A stretch of DNA of 64,000 nucleotides from Steroidobacter agaridevorans (GCF_009932555.1 NZ_BLJO01000001.1:1385240-1449239), one strand, 5' to 3'; shown: positions 48,151-57,994, numbered from the stretch's first letter. A program made the numbers and translations. The notes: a model not told the origin generated them from the sequence alone.

Positions 48151-48283
48151 CGCGACTCCCGTCAGATGACGTCAAACCTTTGGCGCAAACCGAAGGTCAC
48201 GACAGGAGAGGAGCAGGATGCGTGCCACCGGCCGGCAGCCGAGGCGGCTCCCGGCGGGGCGAGAGTGCGCTTTTGCGAACCGG

Positions 48284-48637
48284 TTAACGTTCTGGCGCTC
48301 GGGAGCGATCGAGCTCCGCCCACAGCGCCGCCTCATGGGCACCTAGCTCGCGGGCCTCGTGACGGGCCAGCGTCAGATTGCCGGCACGCGCAGCCCTCTC
48401 GATGGCGGCGGCGCATTCGCCCAGTGCGGAGGCGCCGACGTTGAGGCTGGCGCCCTTCAAAGCATGCGCCTCGCGGATAACCTGAGTTGATTCACCCGCT
48501 GCTAACGCCGTTCTGAGCCGGCCAAGCGTGCCCGTCGCACTGGCGCGGTAGGTGCCGAGCAGTTCCTGCTCGAACTCCGCATCGCCATCGGTTATCTCGA
48601 GCAGCTGCTTGCGGTCGAGCACGGGAGCAGTGTTCAT
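48284..48637 (-). CDS. Orphan HPt phosphotransfer protein
   Basis: The 117 residues read from ATG 48637 (frame open to 48682). The HPt motif IREAHALKGASLNVGA has phospho-His H58. The rest is a helical bundle. A free-standing HPt can shuttle phosphate between a hybrid kinase receiver and a second regulator. The REC-bearing bacteriophytochrome 3 kb away and the REC-GAF kinase are possible partners; neither is proven. The 133-base gap to the DUF2802 start has no notable signal. Confidence 0.88.
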   Translation of the reverse strand: MNTAPVLDRKQLLEITDGDAEFEQELLGTYRASATGTLGRLRTALAAGESTQVIREAHALKGASLNVGASALGECAAAIERAARAGNLTLARHEARELGAHEAALWAELDRSRAPER

Positions 48638-48711
48638 CGCCTCGCACGGTTCTTTCACGTAGAACCGGCAGCACAATCTCAACGCGACGCCGACGCCATC
48701 CTGGACGTTAC

Positions 48712-51282
48712 CTATTCGCCGCTGCGCCGGGCTGCATCGTGCACCCGCTGCAGCTCCTGCCGCATGAATGCAAAGTTCGACGTGCCGGCATGCTCCTGCA
48801 AATGCGCCAGCGCCGCGTTCGTCAACTCGGCGGCCCCCTGCAGATCGCCCATGCGCTGCTTCAAACGCGCGCTATCCGTCGCTAGCTGCAGATAATCCAG
48901 GTCGAACTCCCTGGGAGCGTCCAGCGGTCCACGCTGCGCCAAGGCCGCACGCCCTGTGGGTAAATCGTTGTCGGCGAGCGCGACATCGATGACGGCGGCG
49001 AGATAACAATCCGACTTCTGCGCCGGCACACCGTAGAACTGCGGCAATTCAGCCACGTGCGTCAGTTCCGCCTTCGCGGCCGCGATCTTGCCCTGCGAGG
49101 CCAGGGCGCGCGCCCGTACGGCGAAGTACTGAACGCCATTGGGAACGAAGCGCGTTCCGAAGTCGATCGCACGCTTACCATACGGCTCGAGCACCGCGAG
49201 CGCCAGTTGCGGCCGCCCTTCTTGCAGCAGCCCGAGCGCCTTGTACACGGCAGTATCGAACTCGACCGCGGTTGGGTTCGCAACGTGCTCCGGCGTCAGC
49301 ACCAGGTCGAAATACCGGTGCGCCTGTTTGAGCTGGCCCGCCTGATGCAGCGCCTGGCCGTACAGGCCCAGATGAATGCGCGTGTAGACCGAAACATCGC
49401 CGGCATGCTTGCGCAACAGCTCGATGCCCTTCTCGTAATCGCGCAAGGCATCGTCGACCCAGCCCAGCTGCATCTCGCAAAACGCCGCCCACGCATAGCT
49501 CGCGCCCAGATCGCTGTAAGCCTGCAGCCCCGATTGCTGGAATACCTGGTTGGCGGCCTGGAAATATTTGATGGCGGCATGCATGTCGCCTTGGGTTCGA
49601 TACAGCTGGCCGAGCGCGTACACCGAGTTGAAGTGTCCCGGATCGTTCGGATAACGCGTCTTGAACAGCTCCACCGCCGCAGTCATCAGCTCGATTTCGT
49701 GCATGGGATCGGGAGAGAACTGCGCGATCGTCGTGCCCATCGCGCGAGCTCGCAGCAGCGATGTGCGATCGTTCCGTCGGTCGAGCACACGCAGCGCCTC
49801 GTCGCGAGCCTGAGCCGCCTCCTCGCCCCGGCCGAGCAAGCGGCCCGCGAAGGCGACGCCGATCAAGCCTTCGACGTAAGCGTCGCCGTTCGTGAGATGC
49901 ATCTCGCGGGCGATCTTCACCGACTCCCGATACAGAGTGCCGGCGCGATCGAATTCGTTGATATCGATCAGCAGCCGCGCGACGGTGTTCATCACTTCCA
50001 TGCGAACCGCCGGCGTGTCCGTGAGGTCATGGAGAACTTTGTCACTCGCCGACACCAACAACTCGTGCACGGGCATGTTGCGTGCCTTGAGCGCATCGGG
50101 CTGCAGGCGGGTGTTCTTTTCGAACAATGCGGTCATGAACGACTGCACCGCGCGCGTTTTTCTCACTTCCTCTTGAGCGATGAGTGTCTGCTCGGCCGCA
50201 ATGTGTGCTTGCCAGGTCGTGGTCACGATGCCCGCAACCAACGCGAGCGCGCCCAGCGACGCGGCCGTCACCGCGTATTTGTGACGGCTCATGAACTTGG
50301 TGGCGCGATAGCGCAGCGAGTCGCCTCGCGCGCGCACCGGCATGCCGTCGAGATAGTTGCGCAGGTCTTCGGCAAACTGATCGACGCTTGCGTAGCGCCG
50401 CTCTGGCTCCTTGCGAAGAGCCATGAGCAGCACGTTGTCGAGGTCGCCCTGCAGCGCGCGTCGGGCTCGCTTGCGGGCGAATTGCATTTGCGGTGTCAGC
50501 TCGCCAGTGGGCGTGCGGACACGCGTTTCATTGACGGCCGTGCTCGGCTTGCTCAGCGGCGAATCGCTGAGGATCTCGACCGCGCGCTCGGCGGCATTGT
50601 CCTCACGATAGGGACTGCGGCCAGTCAACAGCCGATAGAGCACGACGCCCAGTGAATACACATCGCTGGCTGTAGTGATGGGATCGCCCCGCACCTGTTC
50701 CGGACTCGCATATTCCAGCGTCATCACGCGCACGTGAGTCGCCGTCATATCCGAAGGCGTGGTGGGCTGCTCGGTCTCGAGCAGCTTGGCGATACCGAAG
50801 TCGAGCAGCTTCACTGTGCCTTCGGCGGTGACCAGGATGTTGCCGGGCTTCAGATCCCGGTGCACGACCAGGCGCTGATGGGCGAAGCTGACCGCTGCGC
50901 AGACCTGCAAAAACAGGCGCACCCGCTGCGAGATCGTGAGATGGCGCTCTTCGCAATAGACATCGATGGGCTGGCCGGCGATCAGCTCCATGACCAGATA
51001 CGGCACGCCCTCTTCGGTCGCGCCGCCATCGATCAAACGCCCGATATTGGGATGTTCCAGCTGGGCCAGGATCTGCCGCTCGGAACGGAACCGCCAGGCG
51101 ACCCGGGAGGCATCGTGATCGACGCGCACCAGCTTGATGGCAACGCGCGAATGATAATGATCGTCGGCACGCTCGGCCTGATACACCTCTCCCATGCCGC
51201 CACGGCCGATCAGCTCGATGAGGCGATAAGGCCCCAGGCGCGATCCGATACGTAGCTTGGGAAAAATGGGGTCGCTTGTCAT
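48712..51282 (-). CDS. Membrane Ser/Thr protein kinase with TPR-like C-terminal domain
   Basis: The 856 residues begin with a complete Hanks kinase: IGRGGMGEVY (25-34), K50 (VAIK), HRDLKPGN (141-148, D143) and DFG (161-163). One membrane span is at about 332-352. The C-terminal half (about 370-850) is helical with TPR-like repeats, for instance HFNSVYALGQLYRTQGDMHA and ASYAWAAFCEMQLGW. Such kinases usually pair with ECF sigma factors; none adjoins it. Its start is 246 bases from the divergent phytochrome gene. Confidence 0.94.
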   Translation of the reverse strand: MTSDPIFPKLRIGSRLGPYRLIELIGRGGMGEVYQAERADDHYHSRVAIKLVRVDHDASRVAWRFRSERQILAQLEHPNIGRLIDGGATEEGVPYLVMELIAGQPIDVYCEERHLTISQRVRLFLQVCAAVSFAHQRLVVHRDLKPGNILVTAEGTVKLLDFGIAKLLETEQPTTPSDMTATHVRVMTLEYASPEQVRGDPITTASDVYSLGVVLYRLLTGRSPYREDNAAERAVEILSDSPLSKPSTAVNETRVRTPTGELTPQMQFARKRARRALQGDLDNVLLMALRKEPERRYASVDQFAEDLRNYLDGMPVRARGDSLRYRATKFMSRHKYAVTAASLGALALVAGIVTTTWQAHIAAEQTLIAQEEVRKTRAVQSFMTALFEKNTRLQPDALKARNMPVHELLVSASDKVLHDLTDTPAVRMEVMNTVARLLIDINEFDRAGTLYRESVKIAREMHLTNGDAYVEGLIGVAFAGRLLGRGEEAAQARDEALRVLDRRNDRTSLLRARAMGTTIAQFSPDPMHEIELMTAAVELFKTRYPNDPGHFNSVYALGQLYRTQGDMHAAIKYFQAANQVFQQSGLQAYSDLGASYAWAAFCEMQLGWVDDALRDYEKGIELLRKHAGDVSVYTRIHLGLYGQALHQAGQLKQAHRYFDLVLTPEHVANPTAVEFDTAVYKALGLLQEGRPQLALAVLEPYGKRAIDFGTRFVPNGVQYFAVRARALASQGKIAAAKAELTHVAELPQFYGVPAQKSDCYLAAVIDVALADNDLPTGRAALAQRGPLDAPREFDLDYLQLATDSARLKQRMGDLQGAAELTNAALAHLQEHAGTSNFAFMRQELQRVHDAARRSGE

Positions 51283-51528
51283 GCAACTCTAATGGCGGAG
51301 GGCTGCCGCTATTCTGGCATGAGTTGCTCGCGCCCTTGCGCAACGCATCTCAAAAATCTAGCCTTTGGGCGTAGCTCCCTGGAGCCATACCAGAGTCAGC
51401 GCCGGATTTTTTTACGTTGTGGACGCGACGTTTAGGGCTTCTGCCTAACGGCGAATGTTGCGAAATCCACTGTAGTGGCAGCACGGACAAGCTTGGTCCC
51501 GGTTCTTCGACGCTCATAGAATCCAGCG

Positions 51529-54075
51529 ATGACTGCCGCCAACGCGTCCGTCGATCCGAGTAGTTGCGATCGCGAGCCCATTCATCTGCTGGGCGCGATC
51601 CAGCCGTTTGGATTTCTGATCGCAGTATCGACGCCGGATTGGCTGGTACAACGCGTGTCGGCGAATGTCGGCGACTGGCTCAAAGTCGCACCGGCCGACA
51701 TGCTCGGCCGTGGGCTGCTCGACTTCATCCATGTCGACGCCATCCACACGCTGCGCAATCAACTGCAAATCGTGAACGTGACGGGCACTGCCGCCCGCCT
51801 GTTCGGCATTCGTATCGACGACTCGCCACGCCGCTTCGACATGGCCGTGCATACGCAGCCTGGGCAAGTCGTCATCGAGTGCGAGCTCTCTGCCGCCGAC
51901 AGCTCGGTGAACGCGAGCGCGCTGGTCCGAGGCATGATGAATCGGGTGCAGGGCATGCGCGATCCATCCACGCTGAGTTGCAACGCTGCCCGGGAACTGC
52001 GCGCGCTGACGGGCTTCGATCGGGTCATGGTCTATCGCTTCGCGCCGGATGAGTCCGGCGAAGTCATCGCCGAGTCGACCGACGCCGGCATCGAATCTTT
52101 CCTGGGCCTGCACTATCCGGCCAGCGACATTCCCCGGCAGGCGCGCCTGTTGTATGAGCGGAATTGGCTGCGGATCATCCCCGACATCGAGGCCGTGCCT
52201 TCGCCCATTGGACCGACGCTCGACTCGGCCGGCAAACCGCTGGACCTTTCGCACAGCGTATTGCGCAGCGTCTCGCCCATTCATATCGAATACCTGAGAA
52301 ACATGGGCGTGCGCGCCTCGATGTCAGTGTCGATCCTCAGGGAAGGACGCTTGTGGGGTTTGTTCGCCTGTCATCACTACTCCCCTCTGCACGTCAGCTT
52401 CGAGCGGCGCACGGCCGCGGAACTGTTCGGGCAGATGTTCTCGCTGCTCATGGAAAATCGTGAGCGCGAGACCGAAAGCGGTTACGAAAATCGCGCCCGC
52501 GAGCTGAACGACCGTCTGGTGCAGGCGCTGACCGGCGAGGACAACCGCGCCCAAGGCATCGCCCGGCGCCTGGGCGACATCGCCACCCAATTGAACTGCG
52601 ACGGCATCGGCCTGTCGATCGACGGCAAAGTCACACTGAATGGCATGACGCCGGAACCCCGGCAATTCGTGGACTTGATCGAGCACATCCGCGCGTCGAC
52701 GACCACATCGGGCAACCATGCGATCAACGCGATTCGTGCCGACTACCCGCAAGCCTCGGAATTTCAGGGCCGCGCCGCCGGCATGCTGGTGATGCCGCTC
52801 TCCAGGCTGCCGCGCGATTATCTGGTCTTCTTTCGGCGTGAAGTGGCGCATACGGTCACCTGGGCCGGCGATCCCAACAAACCGGTCGTGGCGGGCCCGC
52901 TCGGCGATCGGCTGACGCCGCGCAAAAGCTTCGAGTCGTGGCGTGAGACGGTCTCCGGACAAGCGGTGCCGTGGTCGGCGGCAGACCTTCGCATCGCCAA
53001 CGCTTTGCGCATGAGCCTGCTCGAAGCGATCTTGCGCCAATCCGATCAATCCGAAGAAGCACGGCGTCGCGCGATGCAAAGACAGGACCTGTTGATCGCC
53101 GAGCTCAACCATCGCGTCCGGAACATCCTCAGCCTGATCCGCGGGCTGATCAATCAAAGTCACGACCCGAATCTGTCCTCGGTGCAGTTCATGGACGTGG
53201 TCGGCTCTCGCCTGCAGGCGCTGGCTCGGGCGCACGACTTGATCACAGCCGATCATTGGGGGCCGTCGCTGTTCAGCGCGTTGATCGACTCCGAGGCTGG
53301 CGCTTATCTATCCGGCGACGCCATGCGCATCCAGCGCGCCGGCCCCGACGCGCGTCTGCAACCTCAGGCATTCAATGTGCTGGCGCTCGTGATTCACGAG
53401 CTCATCACCAACTCCGCCAAATACGGTGCGCTCTCCGACCGGCGCGGCACAGTGACCGTCGCAACGCAACTCGACGAATCGGCAAATCTCATCATCGACT
53501 GGCGCGAGCGGGACGGTCCGCCGGTGCAAACACCCAAGCGTCGCGGCTTCGGCAGCGCCGTGATCGAGCGAACGATTCCATACGATATCAAGGGCGAGGC
53601 GCAGATCGACTTCGAGCCGCTCGGAGTGCACGCACGTTTCCTGATTCCGTCAGCCTACGTGCAATGCATGGACAAAGCCGCGGCACAGCCGACCGCGGCG
53701 GCAACGATCGCGCCCGACGAGTTGCCGATACCTCAGGATGTCTTGCTGGTCGAGGACAATCTCATCATCGCTCTGGACGCAGTAGATGCGCTACGCAAGG
53801 CAGGCGCTCGCGATGTGCGGCCGGCGAGCAATGTCAGTGCCGCACTGGGCATGATCGAAGAACGCCAGCCGGAGTTCGCAGTACTGGATGTGAACTTGGG
53901 GATCGAGAACAGTTTCGAGGTCGCAAACCGGCTGCTCGCGCTCGGCGTGCCGTTCGCGTTCATGACCGGTTACGGAGAAAACGAAGCTTTCCCCGACGAG
54001 CTCGCGCACGTCCCGCGCATCCGCAAGCCCTTCACCCAACAAAGCCTCGCCGCCGTGCTCGGCCGGCGACGTTGA
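51529..54075 (+). CDS. Bacteriophytochrome histidine kinase with C-terminal receiver
   Basis: A red/far-red photoreceptor. PAS has the biliverdin Cys at C13 (SSCDREPIHLLGAIQPFG). GAF has PASDIP (197-202, D200) and a His in FACHHYSPLH (282-283). PHY has the tongue motif PRKSF (464-468) followed by SWRETVSGQAVPW. The kinase is of HWE/HisKA_2 type with H528 (AELNHRVRNILSLIRGL). A receiver follows (about 735-845) with acceptor D787 (FAVLDVNLG). No heme oxygenase gene is adjacent, so biliverdin must come from elsewhere. It stands alone between the Ser/Thr kinase and a GNAT gene. Confidence 0.96.
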   Translation: MTAANASVDPSSCDREPIHLLGAIQPFGFLIAVSTPDWLVQRVSANVGDWLKVAPADMLGRGLLDFIHVDAIHTLRNQLQIVNVTGTAARLFGIRIDDSPRRFDMAVHTQPGQVVIECELSAADSSVNASALVRGMMNRVQGMRDPSTLSCNAARELRALTGFDRVMVYRFAPDESGEVIAESTDAGIESFLGLHYPASDIPRQARLLYERNWLRIIPDIEAVPSPIGPTLDSAGKPLDLSHSVLRSVSPIHIEYLRNMGVRASMSVSILREGRLWGLFACHHYSPLHVSFERRTAAELFGQMFSLLMENRERETESGYENRARELNDRLVQALTGEDNRAQGIARRLGDIATQLNCDGIGLSIDGKVTLNGMTPEPRQFVDLIEHIRASTTTSGNHAINAIRADYPQASEFQGRAAGMLVMPLSRLPRDYLVFFRREVAHTVTWAGDPNKPVVAGPLGDRLTPRKSFESWRETVSGQAVPWSAADLRIANALRMSLLEAILRQSDQSEEARRRAMQRQDLLIAELNHRVRNILSLIRGLINQSHDPNLSSVQFMDVVGSRLQALARAHDLITADHWGPSLFSALIDSEAGAYLSGDAMRIQRAGPDARLQPQAFNVLALVIHELITNSAKYGALSDRRGTVTVATQLDESANLIIDWRERDGPPVQTPKRRGFGSAVIERTIPYDIKGEAQIDFEPLGVHARFLIPSAYVQCMDKAAAQPTAAATIAPDELPIPQDVLLVEDNLIIALDAVDALRKAGARDVRPASNVSAALGMIEERQPEFAVLDVNLGIENSFEVANRLLALGVPFAFMTGYGENEAFPDELAHVPRIRKPFTQQSLAAVLGRRR

Positions 54076-54079
54076 ATCT

Positions 54080-54592
54080 TCAGCCGACGAACTCCAGCGC
54101 GAACAGCTTCACCTGGTCCTTTTCCGCCATCTCGATGAAGCGCTGGAAGTGCATGCCGCACTTCTGTAACACCTGGATCGAGCGCTCGTTGTCCGGCGAC
54201 GTGATGGCGAGAATGCGCGGCAGGCGATGCTCGCGATGGCCGTACTTGAGCACGGCAGAGGCGGCTTCCAGCGCGTAGCCCTTGCCCCAGTGCTCCGGCA
54301 GGAAAGCGTAGCCGATGTCGGGATCGGGCAAAGTGTCGCGCTTGAGCAGGCCGCACGAGCCGACCGCTTCGCCGGTGCTCTTCAGTTCGCACAGAAACAT
54401 GCCGAAGCCGAAGCGGTCGTACATGTCCAACGGCCCGGTTCGCAGATAGTTGCGCGCATCGTCCAGATTGCGCACGTGTTTGTCGCCGATGTAGCGCAGC
54501 CATGCCGGCTCGTTGACCAGTCTGAAAATGAACTCAGCGTCGTCGAGCGTCAGCCGCCGCAGCACCAGCCTCTCGGTTTCCAGAACGCGCAT
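54080..54592 (-). CDS. GNAT acetyltransferase (RimJ/RimL-like)
   Basis: A 170-residue GNAT protein beginning MRVLETERLVLRRLTLDDAE, with acetyl-CoA-binding region DIGYAFLPEHWGKGYALEA (about 91-109) and NERSIQVLQKCGMHFQR near the end. Relatives acetylate ribosomal proteins or small amines; the substrate is unknown. It ends five bases from the convergent phytochrome gene and is preceded by the GT4 gene (51 bases). Confidence 0.93.
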   Translation of the reverse strand: MRVLETERLVLRRLTLDDAEFIFRLVNEPAWLRYIGDKHVRNLDDARNYLRTGPLDMYDRFGFGMFLCELKSTGEAVGSCGLLKRDTLPDPDIGYAFLPEHWGKGYALEAASAVLKYGHREHRLPRILAITSPDNERSIQVLQKCGMHFQRFIEMAEKDQVKLFALEFVG

Positions 54593-54643
54593 GGCATCCC
54601 CGCGTGGTAGTGCGCAGTTACTTCAACTGCAGTGGGGATCATG

Positions 54644-55747
54644 CTACAGGCTTTCCAGAACGCGCAGCAATTCACTGGCGGTATGGGTCCAGGTGAATTG
54701 CCGGGCACGAGCCTCGCCCGCCGCGATCTTGGCAGTACGCAGCTCCTGGTCGTTGAGCAACTGATCGATGCCGGCGGCAATCGCGTCCACCGACTCCGGA
54801 TCGACCAGCAATGCCGCATCGCCCGCGATCTCCTTGGTTCCGAATCGATCGGAAGTGAGCACGGGGCAGCCGCACGACATGGCTTCCATGATGGGCATGC
54901 CGACCGACTCATATAATGAGGGCAACAGCAGCCCGTCGGCCAGCTGGTAGAACGCGGGCAGGTCCTTGTTCTCGATCCAGCCGGGCCACTTCACCCACTC
55001 GGCGATGTTCTGCCGCTTGGGCTCGTCCAGCTCGTGCGCGGAAAGATAGCGATTGCCCCCGCCCGCGATCACCAGCGGCATCCCCTGAGCCGGACCGACT
55101 TTGGCGTACGCCTGGATCAAGCGCGTGAAATTTTTTGGTGGATAGATCGCGCCACAGTACAGCAGAAAGCGCGGCGGCAATGAGAATCGCTGCCGAACCT
55201 GTTCGAGCTGCTCGGGCGACAACCGCGTGCGGAAGCCATCGCTCAGCCCGGAATAAATGGTGTGAATCCGCTCGCGCGGCACGCTCAGATATTTCTGCAG
55301 GTGGTCGGTCGTGACGGCGGACACCGAAATCAGCGCATCGGCCTTGGTGACATAGCGCGGCACCAGATATTTATGGCTCATCCGATCGAGCAGCGGCGAG
55401 GCCTGCGGCATGGCGTACCAATCCAGGCCATGACACACCCACGAGGTCTTGCACTTTGCTCGCAATGGAATGGAGTACTTCGGATTGAACAGCACATCGA
55501 TGCCCAGTTTGTCCACTGCGCGCGGCACCTTGATCTGATCCCACAACAGGATCGGGCCGCCTTCCAGCAGCACCTCCTGCACGCCGTCGACGCCTCGATA
55601 AGTGCCGAGACGCTGCCGGTTGCGGAACAACAGCACGATCTCGTGCTGGCGATTCTGCTCGATCAGCGAGCGCACGATTTCGCGGGTGTAGACCTTCACC
55701 CCGCCTTCATGCTGATCGAAATGACGCAACATGATTCCTAAGCGCAT
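54644..55747 (-). CDS. GT4-family glycosyltransferase
   Basis: The 367 residues have a GT-B fold. The N-terminal loop HEGGVKVYTREIVRSL is typical; the donor-site EX7E pair is E280/E288 (LPSLYESVGMPIMEAM), and VIAGGGNRYLSAHEL precedes it. Such enzymes use nucleotide sugars to build cell-surface glycans. It is the third gene of flippase-deacetylase-glycosyltransferase on the minus strand (19 bases after the deacetylase gene). The sugar and acceptor are not predictable. Confidence 0.93.
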   Translation of the reverse strand: MRLGIMLRHFDQHEGGVKVYTREIVRSLIEQNRQHEIVLLFRNRQRLGTYRGVDGVQEVLLEGGPILLWDQIKVPRAVDKLGIDVLFNPKYSIPLRAKCKTSWVCHGLDWYAMPQASPLLDRMSHKYLVPRYVTKADALISVSAVTTDHLQKYLSVPRERIHTIYSGLSDGFRTRLSPEQLEQVRQRFSLPPRFLLYCGAIYPPKNFTRLIQAYAKVGPAQGMPLVIAGGGNRYLSAHELDEPKRQNIAEWVKWPGWIENKDLPAFYQLADGLLLPSLYESVGMPIMEAMSCGCPVLTSDRFGTKEIAGDAALLVDPESVDAIAAGIDQLLNDQELRTAKIAAGEARARQFTWTHTASELLRVLESL

Positions 55748-55766
55748 GACATCAACTCATCGCCGC

Positions 55767-56597
55767 TCATCGATGGTTACGGTAGGCCGTGAACTGTTCG
55801 CGATACTGTGACAAAGGCGTCGCATAGAACGCTTCGGCGTAGCCGCCCTGGAATCCCGGGGGATTGAGCAGCCCCGCCGAGCGATGGGCATTCAAGCCGA
55901 TGCTGGCATGCAGGTAATCGCATTGTTTGAGTTGACTGCGGTACTCCTGCAGCGCCTGTTTCTTGGTCTCGACGGTGCTGTCGATGCGCACCAGGCAATT
56001 CGGGAACAGCGGCGTCCAGACCTCGTAGCCCATGCAATGAAACTGCAGCGACGTGCCCTCCGCCGCATCGAGCAATACACGGCTGGCGGCACGATGATCC
56101 GGATGTTCTTCCAGATAGAACGGCAGGTACACGATGTCCGGCCGATGCTTCAACAAGACGTCGCGCAGTTGCCCGGCCGCCCAGTCGCATCGGTCGAGCG
56201 CGCCGTCCTCGGCATCCAGGCAAATCATCCGGTTCACGCCGAGCCGCTGTAGCGCCGCCCGGGCTTCGGTGGTGCGCAATTCGATGAGCTCCCGCTGTTT
56301 TCGCTCTCGTTCTTCGCCGTACAAGGTGTTTACCTCACTGCTTCCATTGCGCCCATCCGTGAGAAACACCACTGCGATCTGCGCTCCGCGCTGTGCATGC
56401 AAGGCTAACGTCCCACCGCAGCCAATCGTTTCATCGTCCATGTGGGGCGCGAGGACCAATATCTTTTCCGCGCCGGGCTGCCATACCATGGCCGAATGAT
56501 TGTAGACGCCCGAGACTTGCAGAAGCCCTGACGATTGCAGGTAGGGCCGCGCGGCGCGACTGAGTCTTTTCAACAGGGCCTTGGTCAACTGTTTCAT
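55767..56597 (-). CDS. PIG-L/LmbE-family deacetylase
   Basis: From ATG 56597 this is 276 residues (frame open to 56711, but that overlaps the flippase and is not conserved). Zinc motifs are PHMDDE (51-56) and HPDH (165-168). The family removes acetyl from GlcNAc-type sugars. The start lies one base after the flippase stop (TGATATG), so translation is probably coupled. It probably modifies a sugar in the glycan exported by the flippase. Confidence 0.95.
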   Translation of the reverse strand: MKQLTKALLKRLSRAARPYLQSSGLLQVSGVYNHSAMVWQPGAEKILVLAPHMDDETIGCGGTLALHAQRGAQIAVVFLTDGRNGSSEVNTLYGEERERKQRELIELRTTEARAALQRLGVNRMICLDAEDGALDRCDWAAGQLRDVLLKHRPDIVYLPFYLEEHPDHRAASRVLLDAAEGTSLQFHCMGYEVWTPLFPNCLVRIDSTVETKKQALQEYRSQLKQCDYLHASIGLNAHRSAGLLNPPGFQGGYAEAFYATPLSQYREQFTAYRNHR

Positions 56598-56598
56598 A

Positions 56599-57873
56599 TC
56601 AGGCCGGGGCGTAGCTGCGTCGGCGCAGCGCGCCGAACAAATTGCCGAAATAGAGTAAATCGACCAGCAGATAAGAAACCACCAGCGCCGCGATCGTCGC
56701 GCCGATGCCAAACAAAGGTGTAAAGCCCACCGTCAGTAGCACGCAGACAAGGGTGCCCACGGTGATGCGCACCGCCCGCGCCACGTTCAAGTTGGCCGCC
56801 AGCATCAGCCGGCCCAGCACGATCTCCATGCCCTGCACGAACACGATGGCCGCCATGGCGGCGATGATTGTTTCGGAACCGGCGAAGCGCTCGCCCAGCA
56901 CCGGCACCAGCAGCGGCGGCACCAGCAGATACATCGCCAAAGCGAGAATGGCCGCGAGCGCGATGCCGACGATGAGCCCGTGCCGTGCCAGTCTTTGAAA
57001 TGCCATTGCATCCGCGAAGGCGTGACACAGGCGCGGATAGATGGCCACCCCGATGAAGAACAGCGGCAGGCAGGCCACCTCGACCAGCTTCAGTCCAGTC
57101 GTATAGATGCCGGCGGCGGCTTCCCCTATCTGCAGGGACAGCGCAATCACTCCGATACGATTCAACAACTGCCCGAGCAAGCTCACCGCCGCGAACGACC
57201 ACAGCATCCGCGTGCCTTCGAGCACGTTTCGGCCGCTGAGGTTGGGCAGCAGACGCGCCTTGAACGACGCGGCCGAGCGCAACGCCAGGATCAGCATCAA
57301 CAAGCCGCCGCATGCGAACGCGATCGAAGCCGCGTGCAACGACCAGCCGAACACCCAGATCAGCAGCCCGGTCACGACGAACGCGGAACCCCGGCCCAGC
57401 AGATTGATGATGGCCGGCGCCAGCATGTGTTGTTCGGCCATCGCCGGAACGAACAGGGTCGCCGAGAACGCCGCGCCCAGCTGATAAACGCTCATCGAGA
57501 CGATGATGGTCAGCGTCGTCGGCCTCGGCTGGGTAATCAATAAGTATCCGAGGAGCACGAGCACCGCGACGACGGCGATACACAGCTGCGCGCCGAGCAG
57601 ATTCGAAATCAGCGCCGGGCGCCGCTCGACCGGCAGGCGCGAGTACTCACGAACGCCGTATTCATCGATGCCGAGCGTCGCGGAGTAATAAACCAGGCCG
57701 GCCAAGGCGAAGGCGTAGCCATACTCGCCCATGCCCTCCGGACCGAAACGCCGGGACACGACCAGAAACAGCAGAAAATTGAGCAGGTCCGCGCCGACCC
57801 GGCAGGCCAGCAGCGCAAAGGCATTGCGCCCGGTGTTATGCCCCAGCGACGTCGGGGAGGAAGGTGGTGCCAT
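56599..57873 (-). CDS. Polysaccharide/oligosaccharide flippase (Wzx/MVF-like)
   Basis: The 424 residues have about twelve hydrophobic spans; the opening LLACRVGADLLNFLLFLVVSRRFGPEGMGEYGYA is the family's start, given here in part. A second half begins with TRMLWSFAAVSLLGQLLNR and ends SLLVDLLYF-like. It moves lipid-linked sugars across the inner membrane. It follows motD by 121 bases with only a weak hairpin between, so it might be in the flagellar transcript or have its own promoter. Confidence 0.92.
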   Translation of the reverse strand: MAPPSSPTSLGHNTGRNAFALLACRVGADLLNFLLFLVVSRRFGPEGMGEYGYAFALAGLVYYSATLGIDEYGVREYSRLPVERRPALISNLLGAQLCIAVVAVLVLLGYLLITQPRPTTLTIIVSMSVYQLGAAFSATLFVPAMAEQHMLAPAIINLLGRGSAFVVTGLLIWVFGWSLHAASIAFACGGLLMLILALRSAASFKARLLPNLSGRNVLEGTRMLWSFAAVSLLGQLLNRIGVIALSLQIGEAAAGIYTTGLKLVEVACLPLFFIGVAIYPRLCHAFADAMAFQRLARHGLIVGIALAAILALAMYLLVPPLLVPVLGERFAGSETIIAAMAAIVFVQGMEIVLGRLMLAANLNVARAVRITVGTLVCVLLTVGFTPLFGIGATIAALVVSYLLVDLLYFGNLFGALRRRSYAPA

Positions 57874-57994
57874 GGACCCGCTTTGCCTAAGACGCTGCAG
57901 CGCCTTATCCGTTTGTTCCGCGCATTAGCAACGCGGATTTGGGCATTTAACGCGCCGCGTCGACGACGGTTCCAGCAGACTGGTTACGGAAAGT

